From assembly GCA_965261065.1 (NCBI GenBank), contig OZ253444.1, positions 7,502,001 through 7,566,000 of the forward strand: a stretch of 64,000 bases of DNA, written 5' to 3'. Position 1 is the first letter of the stretch; each line of letters begins with the position of its first letter. The translations under genes and the position numbers were made by a program. The stretch is from JAKZVK01 sp965261065. Its GTDB lineage: Bacteria > Acidobacteriota > Terriglobia > Bryobacterales > UBA6623. Positions 29,000 to 37,613 of this stretch are shown here, piece after piece. Below the pieces are notes generated by a model, which was given only the letters and a program-made list of their open reading frames with translations, made no database searches and was not told the DNA's origin.

Positions 29000-30061
29000 A
29001 TGGCTGAGGACTCAGGGCAACGATCGGAACAACCAACTCCCCGCCGCAAGCAGAAGGCGCGGGAGGAAGGGCAAGTCCCTGCGAGCAAGGACTTTACCTC
29101 GGCCGTTCAGTTCGCGGCGGCGGTGCTGATTCTATGGGTCTACGGCGACGAGGCCGTGGCGGGGTTGGTGGAGACGACCCGGGGACTGTTCCGCGAGGCT
29201 TTCGAGGGAACCATCACGATCGAAGCGCTGCGCGAGACGACGGCGTCACTGGCTACCGGACCGATGTCGTTCATGGGCGTGTACGCGCTGGTTCTGGTAA
29301 GCATCGGCATCCTGAGCCACATGTCGCAAACCGGGTTTGCGCTGACACCCAAGCGTCTCACGCCCGACTTCAATCGCCTCAATCCGAAGCAAAAGCTCTC
29401 TGAGCTGCCGAGCGAAAACCTCAGCCAGACGCTCAAGGCGCTGGTGATGTTGCCGCTGGTCGGCTGGGTGTTCTGGTACATCGTCCGGGATGAGATCGAC
29501 GGCTTCCTGCAGCTTCCCAAGCTTTCCTTCCAGGCCGGGGCGGCGTTCATGGGCCAGGCGCTGGCCGAGTTGCTCGCCAAGGCGGCGGTGGTGCTGTTGT
29601 TGGCCGGCCTGTTCGACCTCTACCGGCAGCGGCGGAAGATCCACAAGAAGCTCATGATGACCAAGCAGGAAGTCAGGCAAGAGCACAAAGACCTCGAAGG
29701 GAACCCGCAGATCAAGGCGAAGCTGCGCCGCCTGCAACGCGAGATGGCGCGGCAGCGCATGATGAGTGCCGTTTCCAATTCCACCGTTGTCGTCACCAAC
29801 CCCACTCACTACGCCGTCGCCTTGCGGTACGAGCCCGAGGTCATGGCCGCGCCCTTGGTCCTCGCTAAAGGACTGGATTATCTGGCCTTACGAATACGTG
29901 CTGAAGCCGAAAAGCACGACAACCCGATCGTCGTCAACCCGCCGTTGGCGCAGGCCCTCTACCAGAGCGCCGACATCGGCGGAGAGATTCCCGCCAATCT
30001 TTATCGCGCCGTGGCTGAAATTCTCGCTCACATCTACCGATTGACTAAGGGGGTTCCCTAG
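29000..30061 (+). CDS. flhB: Export specificity switch protein FlhB
   Basis: A 353-residue protein starting AEDSGQRSEQPTPRRKQKAR, typical of FlhB. Four membrane segments are followed by a cytoplasmic domain with the self-cleavage site NPTH at about residues 267-270 (STVVVTNPTHYAVALRYEPE). The cleaved C-terminal domain works with FliK to switch from hook to filament export. FlhB is intact here, while fliK is broken. It ends just before a 180-base gap that precedes flhA. Confidence 0.95.
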   Translation: MAEDSGQRSEQPTPRRKQKAREEGQVPASKDFTSAVQFAAAVLILWVYGDEAVAGLVETTRGLFREAFEGTITIEALRETTASLATGPMSFMGVYALVLVSIGILSHMSQTGFALTPKRLTPDFNRLNPKQKLSELPSENLSQTLKALVMLPLVGWVFWYIVRDEIDGFLQLPKLSFQAGAAFMGQALAELLAKAAVVLLLAGLFDLYRQRRKIHKKLMMTKQEVRQEHKDLEGNPQIKAKLRRLQREMARQRMMSAVSNSTVVVTNPTHYAVALRYEPEVMAAPLVLAKGLDYLALRIRAEAEKHDNPIVVNPPLAQALYQSADIGGEIPANLYRAVAEILAHIYRLTKGVP

Positions 30062-30240
30062 CGTCCGGGATACTCCTGTCTTTGAGAGCCGCGGCGAGCG
30101 CGATTCGGTGCGGTCACAAAGACGATGAACCTCAGCGCTTGCCCTGAGTTTCAACGGCGGTCGCCGGAGCCGTAACCAGCGGCCTATCCCGTGTTCCCGA
30201 TAGCGCCGGTTCGGCCCTCAGCGGTTCCGGCCTCTTGATC

Positions 30241-32280
30241 ATGGCTACCACCATCGCACTACCGGCAGCGAATCGGCTCAACGCAGCGGTGCCGCTGGGG
30301 ATCATGCTGATCGTGCTGATGATGGTGCTGCCGGTCCCACTCTACTTTCTCGACCTGTTGATCTCGGTCAACGTGACGATCTCGATCATCACCCTGGTCG
30401 TGACAATGTACATTACTCGGCCGGTTGAATTCAGCGTGTATCCGTCGCTGCTGCTGCTGACTATTCTGCGGCTGTCGCTCAATATTTCGAGCACGCGACT
30501 GATTCTGCTCGGCGACCACCAGGGTACCGACGCTGCCGGCGAGGTGATCGAGGCCTTCGGCAACTTCGTGGTGGCCGGCGACCTCATCATCGGCATTGTC
30601 ATCTTCACGCTCCTGATCGCAATCCAGTACGTGGTGATCAATCACGGCGCGGTCCGCATTTCGGAGGTGACCGCGCGTTTCACGTTGGACGCCCTGCCAG
30701 GCAAGCAGATGAGCATCGACTCCGATCTCAACGCCGGACTCATCGATGAGTCCGAGGCGCGCCAACGCCGCCAGGACGTATCACGCGAAGCAGAGTTCTA
30801 TGGGGCCATGGATGGGGCGGTGCGCTTCACCCAACGCGACGCGATTGCCAGCATCATCATCACGGCCGTCAATATCATTGCGGGCATCCTGATCGGCGCC
30901 TTGCAGCACGAGATGAGTCTGAGTGAGGCCCTTGAGACCTACACCATCCTAACGATAGGCTATGGTCTTGTCACGGTCGTGCCGGCCTTGCTGATCTCGG
31001 TGTCGGGCGGCGTCATCACGACGCGCGCGGCGGGGGAGTCGCAGTTGGGAGCCGACTTCGGCAAGCAGCTGTTCCTAAAACCGGAGCCGTTACTCATTGC
31101 CTCGGGCGTTTTGGGCTCGATGGCGATCATACCGGGACTGCCGACGGTACCGTTCCTGCTGCTGGGCGCCGGGGTCGGAGGCCTGGGCTGGAACCTACGC
31201 CGGAAGGCGGCCCGACCGGCGGCATTGCCCGCGCCCGCGCCGTTGGCTGATCGAGAAAACGTCGAGGGCTTGCTGCGTGTCGAGCCTCTGGCGATTCAGG
31301 TCGGGCTCGGTCTGGTGAAGCTGGTGGACTCCCAGCAAGGCGACACGTTGCTCAAGCGCATTGCCGGCGTGCGCCGCCAATTAGCCACGGAGTTGGGCTT
31401 CGTGCTGCAGCCGGTTCGTGTGACGGACAACCTCGACCTCAAGTCCCGTGAGTACATCGTCCTGCTGAAGGGTGCCGAGGGGGCGCGCTTCGAGTTACAG
31501 GCGAACGCCGAACTGGCGATCAATCCGGGGCATGCCCAGGGCAAGCTCGAAGGCGCGGCTTGCCGCGAGCCCGCCTTTGGTCTGCCCGCAACGTGGATCG
31601 CGGCCACCGATATCGACAAGGCCAGGGTCATGGGCTACACCGTCGTCGATGCCGCTAATGTTGTCGCGACCCATTTGACAGAGCTGATCCGAACCTACGC
31701 GCACGAGTTGCTCACGCGTCAAGACACCAACAGCTATCTCGACCGCATCCGCGAGGAGAACCCGCGGCTGATCGAAGACCTGGTGCCCAAGTTGTTGCCG
31801 CTCTCGCTGGTGCAACGCGTCTTGCAGAACCTATTGCGCGAACGCGTCTCGATCCGCGACGGGGTGTCGATTCTCGAAGCGCTGGCCGAAGCCGGCGCGA
31901 CCACCAAGAACGCCACGCTGCTCACCGAGTTCGTGCGTCAGGCGATCACGCGCACCTTGGTTAAGCCGTATCTCAATGACACGGGAGAGCTGCCTGCGTT
32001 CTTCATGGACCCGGCCATCGAACAGATCATCCAGGCCGGAGTCGAGCATACGGAGATTATGACGCGGCTCATGCTGGCGCCGAAAACGATCGGAGAAATC
32101 CTCCAAAAGGTCAAGCAGGCAGTCGGCCAATTGCAGGGACCCACCATCCTGATCTGCTCGTCCACCATTCGGTTCTCGTTGCGGCAGATCGTCGAGAACG
32201 AACTGCCGCTGTTGGCGGTGCTCTCGCATGGCGAGATGCCGCCGCAGGTCAAGATCGTCTCGCTGAGGGTTATTCGGTAG
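30241..32280 (+). CDS. flhA: Export apparatus protein FlhA
   Basis: A 679-residue protein (ATG 30241; a TTG six bases earlier is possible). Eight membrane segments lie in the N-terminal half, with the conserved FHIPEP-region sequence MSIDSDLNAGLIDESEARQR and REAEFYGAMDGAVRFTQRDA. The cytoplasmic half includes YTVVDAANVVATHLTELIRT and LTRQDTNSYLDRIREENPRL. It forms the nonameric docking ring for export chaperones. The upstream 180 bases show no convincing promoter. The length is normal. It is intact. Confidence 0.96.
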   Translation: MATTIALPAANRLNAAVPLGIMLIVLMMVLPVPLYFLDLLISVNVTISIITLVVTMYITRPVEFSVYPSLLLLTILRLSLNISSTRLILLGDHQGTDAAGEVIEAFGNFVVAGDLIIGIVIFTLLIAIQYVVINHGAVRISEVTARFTLDALPGKQMSIDSDLNAGLIDESEARQRRQDVSREAEFYGAMDGAVRFTQRDAIASIIITAVNIIAGILIGALQHEMSLSEALETYTILTIGYGLVTVVPALLISVSGGVITTRAAGESQLGADFGKQLFLKPEPLLIASGVLGSMAIIPGLPTVPFLLLGAGVGGLGWNLRRKAARPAALPAPAPLADRENVEGLLRVEPLAIQVGLGLVKLVDSQQGDTLLKRIAGVRRQLATELGFVLQPVRVTDNLDLKSREYIVLLKGAEGARFELQANAELAINPGHAQGKLEGAACREPAFGLPATWIAATDIDKARVMGYTVVDAANVVATHLTELIRTYAHELLTRQDTNSYLDRIREENPRLIEDLVPKLLPLSLVQRVLQNLLRERVSIRDGVSILEALAEAGATTKNATLLTEFVRQAITRTLVKPYLNDTGELPAFFMDPAIEQIIQAGVEHTEIMTRLMLAPKTIGEILQKVKQAVGQLQGPTILICSSTIRFSLRQIVENELPLLAVLSHGEMPPQVKIVSLRVIR

Positions 32281-32407
32281 GAGGACTTCTCGTGACGAGA
32301 GGGGAGAGCTTGTTCAGCGAAGTTCGGCAGGAGTTCGGGCAGGTCGCGCGCCACGGGTGGGGAACACGCCCGCGTGTTGCGGCCGGCTGTTGAGAAGGAG
32401 GCCTCAC

Positions 32408-34206
32408 ATGAAGCTCAAGAGTTATCACGCTGAGACGATCGAAGCCGCTACACGTTTGGCCGGAATCGAGCTGGGAGAGAGCGCAGTCTTTCTTGGATCG
32501 AGAAAGACAGAGGGAGAAGAATCCAGGTACGAAGTGACCTTCGCGGTACCCGAGCCCTGTTGCAAACAGCGTGCAGCCTCCGCCAGCCACAGCCCCGCTG
32601 CTGCCGCAGCAGCAGCGGACCGCGACCGCAATCCCGGCGGGGGAAGAACCGGCGGGGGAAGAAGGGCTGCCGCGCAACGGTCTGCCCGCCCGGGGCGGCC
32701 CGCGCGGCGCGGACCGCCCGGGGCGGCCCGCGCGGCGCGGACCGAGGCGCGCCTGCCGCGCCGCCGGCGGCCCCGGCTCCGACCCCCACCCCGGTCCCCG
32801 GCCCGGCGCTTGGGCTGCCCCATTGGAAGAAATTTGTCCCGGAAATGATCGACGACGAGGCTGCCCCCGGTCTGGCTGTGCCTCCGGTCGAGGAAACCGG
32901 CGACGAGCTACCGGCCGGTCCAGCTCCAGGGATCGCACAGCGAGGCTTCCCTCCTTTGCGGATTGCCGCAGGCGGGCAAGAGCGAAGTGCACCGGTGGCG
33001 AACTCCGGCGCTTCTGTACCCTATTCGAACCGTAGAGACGCCTTCGGCGTGCAGTCCAAGGGGCTCGAGACTAGGGCGCTCGGCGGAGTCGCCGCTCAAA
33101 GTGCTGCCCAGGAGTCAGTTGTCCCTAGATCCATCGCAGCGGGGGCCGCGGCCGGCGCGCTCCGGAGCGGGCAACCCACAGCGTCCACCGCGGCCACGAC
33201 GGAGCTGGAGCCAGAAACGACCGCCAAGCCCGCATCCCGATCGACCCGCCGCCTCTCCGACGCGGTGACAAGGCTTTCTGACGACTTCGAGAAACTGCGC
33301 CATACCATCGAAGTTCACCAGCCGGTGCAGAATGTCGTGTTCCTCTCGACGAGCGGCGAGTTGCTCTCCGACCCCATGGCCTCCCAGGCCTATCTGTATC
33401 TGACGCGCAACGAGGTCGAGCCCACACTGGCGGCGCATCTTCTCACCGGACTCGAAGGGGCCACGGGCCAGGGGATGCACCGCGATCAACTGTGGGAGAT
33501 CTTAGGCCAGCGTTTGGAGCTGTTATGCCGTACGGCCAATCTGCTCGGCCTGCCCGGTGCCGAGCCACGAGCGGCCGCCCTCATCGGACCAAGCGGAACC
33601 GGCAAGACAACCACCATCGCGAAACCCGCCTTCCGCTACGGCTTGGCCGCGGACCGCAACATCCGGCTCGTCACGATCGACCCCATTCGAGTCGGTGCGG
33701 CCGAGCATCTGGAGGCCTACGCCGCTGTCCTTGACATGGATGTCACACGAGTGGCCGAGCCGGAAGCGCTGCCCGGCGCGTTGGAATCGATCATGGCTGG
33801 GGAACCGAGGCTGGCGGGCCGGGAGGGTCCCCAAGATGAGGAGCCGCCCGACCTCATTCTGATCGATACTCCCGGATACGGCCCGGCGGAATGGGAGCAG
33901 GCACGGCGCTTGGCCAAGGTGCTGATCCAGTTGGAAAGGGTCGACATCCACCTCGTGGTCGGCGCGACGGCCAAGCCGAGCGACCTGCGACGCAACATCG
34001 AAAACTTCCGCATGTTCCGTCCCGACAAGCTGCTCTTCACCCGCTTGGACGAGACCAAGACCTTCGGGTCGATTCTCAACGAAACGGCGCGCACCAGGCT
34101 GCCTCTTTCGTTTTTCACCAACGGGCAACGTGTCCCCGAAGACCTTGCTCCGGCCACGGCGCCGTTCGTGCTTGACTTGCTGCTCAACAAGACCGTGCTC
34201 CATTGA
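32408..34206 (+). pseudogene. flhF: SRP-type GTPase FlhF with two frame changes
   Basis: ATG 32408 begins KLKSYHAETIEAATRLAGIE and LGESAVFLGSRKTEGEESRY, the FlhF N-terminus. The frame changes near 32545-32570. The next frame reads QPPPATAPLLPQQQRTATAI through GEEGLPRNGLPARGGPRGAD; then a 28-bp tandem duplication (32686-32741) shifts it again into the frame coding for the GTPase: LIGPSGTGKTTTIAK, VTIDPIRVGAAEHL, DLILIDTPGYGPAEWEQAR and FTRLDETKTFGSILN. FlhF sets flagellar position and number. TIAKPA replaces the usual TIAKLA after the P-loop. No flhG gene follows, as would be usual. The product should be truncated in the linker. Confidence 0.82.
32686..32741 (+). repeat. 28-bp tandem duplication in flhF
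   Basis: Two perfect adjacent 28-bp units (32686-32713 and 32714-32741), GC-only except for one terminal A, beginning CCGCCCGGGG and ending GCGGCGCGGA. Deleting one unit joins the Pro/Ala linker frame to the GTPase frame (GGPRGADRGAPAAPPAAPA), which shows that the duplication is the lesion. Confidence 0.9.
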
Positions 34207-34214
34207 TACCAAAG

Positions 34215-34964
34215 ATGTACACGAAGCTATCGAAAAACCCCGAGTCCCGCGAACACGACTCCGAACGTGATCGCCTGATTCTTGAGCATTTGCCGCAGGT
34301 GAAGCTCATCGCGTCGAGGATTCACGACAAGGTGCCCGGCAGTGTGGTTCTCGACGACCTGATTAGCGCGGGCGTCTTGGGGTTGATCGACGCTGTCGAT
34401 CACTTCGACCGCACCTTGAACGTCAAGCTCAAGACCTACGCCGAGCACAAGATTCGCGGAGTGATTCTTGACAGTTTGCGAAGTCTCGATTGGGCCCCGC
34501 GCAACAAGCGCCGCAAGTCGAAGCTGATCGAAAGCGCCATCTCGAAAGCTGAAAAGAAACTCCAGCGCACCCCGACCGAAGAAGAGGTAGCCGAAGAGCT
34601 GGAGGTTTCCCTTGCGGAGTACCGCCGCTGGCTGGTTGAAATCCGTGGCATCAACCTGGCGCCGATGGAGCAGGCGGGCCCAGGGGAAGGCGAGGGGACC
34701 GACGTCCTACGGTTCATCTCTGACGACGAGGAGCAGTGGCCGTCGAACCTCTTCGAGCGTTCTGAGCTCTCGCGGTTAGTGGCAACCGCCATCGAGCGGC
34801 TGCCCGAGGTCGAAAGGACCATCATCACGCTCTACTACCACAAGGAACTGACACTACGGCAGATCGCCCAGATCGTTCACCTGCATGAGACTCGGGTATC
34901 CCAACTCAAATCGCAGGCCGTTCTGCGCATGCGCGCGTCCCTGCGAGCCAAGTGGCCCACATAG
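34215..34964 (+). CDS. fliA: Flagellar sigma factor FliA (sigma-28)
   Basis: A 249-residue sigma-70-family factor. Region 2 reads LPQVKLIASRIHDKVPGSVV, LDDLISAGVLGLIDAVDHFD and LKTYAEHKIRGVILDSLRSL, followed by DWAPRN typical of FliA. Region 3 contains RTPTEEEVAEELEVSLAEYR, and region 4 reads TLRQIAQIVHLHETRVSQLK. It directs late flagellar genes and is restrained by FlgM (12977-13318). FliA-like boxes before flgM and possibly flaG are in this window. TTG 34203 is an alternative start that overlaps the flhF stop. It is intact. Confidence 0.94.
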   Translation: MYTKLSKNPESREHDSERDRLILEHLPQVKLIASRIHDKVPGSVVLDDLISAGVLGLIDAVDHFDRTLNVKLKTYAEHKIRGVILDSLRSLDWAPRNKRRKSKLIESAISKAEKKLQRTPTEEEVAEELEVSLAEYRRWLVEIRGINLAPMEQAGPGEGEGTDVLRFISDDEEQWPSNLFERSELSRLVATAIERLPEVERTIITLYYHKELTLRQIAQIVHLHETRVSQLKSQAVLRMRASLRAKWPT

Positions 34965-35029
34965 GAACGTAGCGCGATGAACGCCGGCTTGGATGGACCA
35001 TACGAACCGCGCCGTGACGAGAAACTGAA

Positions 35030-35995
35030 ATGAGCGCCAAGCTCTCACAAAACGAAATCGATCGCTTGTTTCAGGAGCACGGTACCCTCTCCGAAAGAGG
35101 CGCCGGCGCCGCTCGGGCGGCTGTAGCCTACGACTTCCGGCGGCCTGACCGGATACCGAAAGAGCAGCTTCGGTCGATCCACTTGATGCACGACTTCCTG
35201 GCGCGCAACCTGGCGTCGTCGCTGGGCGCGTACCTGCGCGCCTACGTGACCGTCAGTCTGGTGTCGGTGGAGCAGTTCTCCTTTGGTGAGTTCCTGCAAT
35301 ACCTTCCCACCCCCACGTGTATCTCGAGCATTGGGATGAAGCCGATGGAGGGCAACTCCGTCCTGGAGCTGAATCCGTCGCTGGTCTTCCCCATGCTCGA
35401 CATGCTGCTGGGCGGGACCGGCGCGGCGATCGCCGAGGCCACGCGCGAGATTACTGAGATTGAGCGCAGCATTGTCGAGGGCGTCGTCCGCATCGTTCTC
35501 CATGACTTGCGAGAGGCATGGGCCCCGGTGGCGGAACTGACTTTTACCGTCGAGGCGACAGAGACGCAGCCGCAGTTAATGCAGATCCTTTCGCCCAACG
35601 AGGCGATCGTCGCTATCGGGTTCGAGATCACGATGGGCGAGGCCCGAGGCATGATGAACTTCGGCGTCCCGTCCATTCTGGTCAAGATGATGGGCCAGAA
35701 GTTCGAGCAGCAGTGGTCCATTCAACGGAGCACCGGTTCGCAGCAGGAGCGCCACCGCATGCAGGCGCTAGTGAAGCGGGTACCGGTCGCAGTCGACTCG
35801 CAGCTCGTCGGGGCCAAGATTATGGTCCGTGACTTGCTGCGACTGCAAGCAGGAGACGTGGTTTCGCTTGACCTGCCGCTACGGAGGCGAGCCCAGGTTC
35901 AAGTCAATGGAAAAAGCAAGTTCAAAGGAGAGATTGTCGCGGTCGAGAATTTCAGAAGAGTTCTGGTGCAAGAGGTCAAGCCCAAGGGACACTAA
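35030..35995 (+). CDS. fliM: Flagellar motor switch protein FliM
   Basis: A 321-residue protein. The N-terminal KLSQNEIDRLFQ is the CheY-P binding motif. The middle CheC-like domain reads YDFRRPDRIPKEQLRSIHLM, ASSLGAYLRAYVTVSLVSVE and MLDMLLGGTGAA. The C-terminal SpoA domain reads LLRLQAGDVVSLDLPLRRRA and GKSKFKGEIVAVENFRRVLV. It links the stator-facing FliG ring to FliN in the C-ring. It precedes the FliN/FliY-type gene by 14 bases. It is intact. Confidence 0.95.
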   Translation: MSAKLSQNEIDRLFQEHGTLSERGAGAARAAVAYDFRRPDRIPKEQLRSIHLMHDFLARNLASSLGAYLRAYVTVSLVSVEQFSFGEFLQYLPTPTCISSIGMKPMEGNSVLELNPSLVFPMLDMLLGGTGAAIAEATREITEIERSIVEGVVRIVLHDLREAWAPVAELTFTVEATETQPQLMQILSPNEAIVAIGFEITMGEARGMMNFGVPSILVKMMGQKFEQQWSIQRSTGSQQERHRMQALVKRVPVAVDSQLVGAKIMVRDLLRLQAGDVVSLDLPLRRRAQVQVNGKSKFKGEIVAVENFRRVLVQEVKPKGH

Positions 35996-36009
35996 GACGC
36001 TAGGCGGTC

Positions 36010-36903
36010 ATGGCATCGATTGATAACGCACGCTGGGTACAAGAGCGCCTCGCGCACTGGCTCTCCGAAGCCTGGAGTTCGGGGTTCCAGGAGGTCGTCA
36101 AGATGCTGGACCTTCAGGGGACCCTGGCCGAGGTGGAGTTTGAGAATCAACTACCCGAAGAGGAGCTGTGGCAAGCCTGGCAGGATCCCTTTTGGTGCCG
36201 GCTACCCACCAACTTGCCCGAGGGCGCCGCCTTCGACATCGGCTGCGCCAAGGACACCGCGCGCGGCATAGCCCGAGTCATCGCAGGCGATGACGACCTT
36301 CCTGATACCACGGTCATCGAGACGTACCTCGAAGTTGTCAAGCAGTCCGCCAACGTGGTTGGAGCTGCCTTCGCCGAGAATGCCGGCACGGCGGTTGAGT
36401 TTGCGCAGGCGGCGGAAACCTCCGCGCCCGCGGATGGAGCAATGGGCTTCCAGCTACTGTTCAAGCTGGAGGGCGCAAACCATCTTCTTGCCGTCGTACC
36501 AAGCGAAACCATGTTGGAGTGGATGCACTCCAGTGACTGCGCGAGCCAAGCCGCACAAAGTCCTGACGAAACAGGCGACACGGTGCCGACGGGCGAGAAG
36601 GATGCCGACGAAGGCGCCGGCCTTGGGCTGAGTACCACGGCGACCTACAACCTTGAGTTGCTGATGGACGTGGAGCTCGATCTGAGTGTCAGCTTTGGAC
36701 GGACGCAGCTCTTGTTGGAGGATGTCCTTAAGCTGGCCTCCGGCTCGATCGTCGAGTTGAATCGGTCGGCGACGGATCCGGTAGACGTGCTCGTCAATGA
36801 CGCGGTGATCGCCCGAGGAGAGGTTGTGGTCGTCGAGGGAAACTACGGTATTCGCGTTACCGAGGTCGTGAGCCGCAAAGAGCGTATCCGATCGATCTTT
36901 TGA
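36010..36903 (+). CDS. FliN/FliY-type motor switch protein (second copy)
   Basis: A 297-residue protein. The last 80 residues are a SpoA domain: MDVELDLSVSFGRTQLLLED, VLKLASGSIVELNRSATDPV and DVLVNDAVIARGEVVVVEGN, ending in YGIRVTEVVSRKERI. The first 190 residues form a different domain (IETYLEVVKQSANVVGAAFA; FQLLFKLEGANHLLAVVPSE) that recalls the CheC/FliM-like part of FliY but lacks clear phosphatase motifs. It may be the main FliN partner of the adjacent FliM, with the smaller fliN at 26.3 kb as a second component. It is intact. Confidence 0.85.
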   Translation: MASIDNARWVQERLAHWLSEAWSSGFQEVVKMLDLQGTLAEVEFENQLPEEELWQAWQDPFWCRLPTNLPEGAAFDIGCAKDTARGIARVIAGDDDLPDTTVIETYLEVVKQSANVVGAAFAENAGTAVEFAQAAETSAPADGAMGFQLLFKLEGANHLLAVVPSETMLEWMHSSDCASQAAQSPDETGDTVPTGEKDADEGAGLGLSTTATYNLELLMDVELDLSVSFGRTQLLLEDVLKLASGSIVELNRSATDPVDVLVNDAVIARGEVVVVEGNYGIRVTEVVSRKERIRSIF

Positions 36904-36923
36904 CGTAGGAAGGAGCAGCAACG

Positions 36924-37370
36924 GTGGACACTCTCAGTATCGGTTTCATGCTGTATTTTCAGGCAGGCCTGATCTTGCTCGGCTATCTGTTCTTCCAGCG
37001 CATCCGGGCTCTTCGCGTACAAGTGTTGACACTGGAAGCAGACTTGGAGGCTGCCGTCCGGAATCTCGAGGTGCGCCTCAACACGACCGCTTCGCGAGCG
37101 CAGGCCTCGGACGCATCTACAACGTTGCCCAATATCGAGAGGCCGCAAGCCCGCCGCGGAACAAAACGCGAAATCGTACTCGAGTTAGCCAAGAGCGGCG
37201 CGGACACGGCGGGAATTGCGGAGCGGCTCAGAATGCAGCCCGTGGAAGTCGATTTGCTCCTCAAGGCCTCGCGCTACCGCAGCAGCTACGCGCCGAACGA
37301 AGCCGCTGCCCGTGCGCCGAATCCGCGTATTCTGGACTTACCAGGCGTCACGCCCGAAGCCGCCGGGTAG
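36924..37370 (+). CDS. Membrane-anchored flagellar-locus protein with HTH-like end
   Basis: A 148-residue protein, GTG start after AGGAAGGAG. One N-terminal membrane helix (FMLYFQAGLILLGYLFF), a short coiled coil (RIRALRVQVLTLEADLEAAV), and a C-terminal helix-turn-helix-like segment REIVLELAKSGADTAGIAER followed by LRMQPVEVDLLLKA. This plan resembles DUF2802/DUF6115-type proteins found beside flagellar and chemotaxis genes in other bacteria. No function is established. It ends the rightward arm. Confidence 0.55.
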   Translation: MDTLSIGFMLYFQAGLILLGYLFFQRIRALRVQVLTLEADLEAAVRNLEVRLNTTASRAQASDASTTLPNIERPQARRGTKREIVLELAKSGADTAGIAERLRMQPVEVDLLLKASRYRSSYAPNEAAARAPNPRILDLPGVTPEAAG

Positions 37371-37450
37371 CCGCTCGTTGCTGGTCTAACCAGAAGGCGT
37401 AACCAGGATTCTGTTAGCGTTCGGCACCGGCGGTCCATCCGGCGCGGTAG

Positions 37451-37470
37451 GGGCACGGCATGCCGTGCCC
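37451..37470. repeat. Dispersed palindrome GGGCACGGCATGCCGTGCCC, copy 2
   Basis: A perfect 20-bp palindrome preceded by GTAG, in the 243-base gap between convergent genes (small membrane protein and KamA-type enzyme). A second imperfect palindrome (GGGCACAGCAGTGTGTGCCC) lies about 30 bases further right. Either could act as a bidirectional terminator. Confidence 0.85.
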
Positions 37471-37613
37471 GGCAGCTTCGAAAAGGCAATCTGACTCGAC
37501 TGCGGGCACAGCAGTGTGTGCCCTTGCGTGGTCCACCCGTGGATTCAAATGGAGTATCCAGGGCAGAGCCCTACTTGGTTGGGCGCAGGTCCGAATTCGG
37601 TCCAGATGTGGCT

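Noticed and set aside
32686..32741. The flhF tandem repeat as a normal Pro/Arg-rich coding repeat
   Set aside because: The 28-bp unit is not a multiple of three and one unit exactly restores the frame, so it is a lesion rather than a protein repeat.
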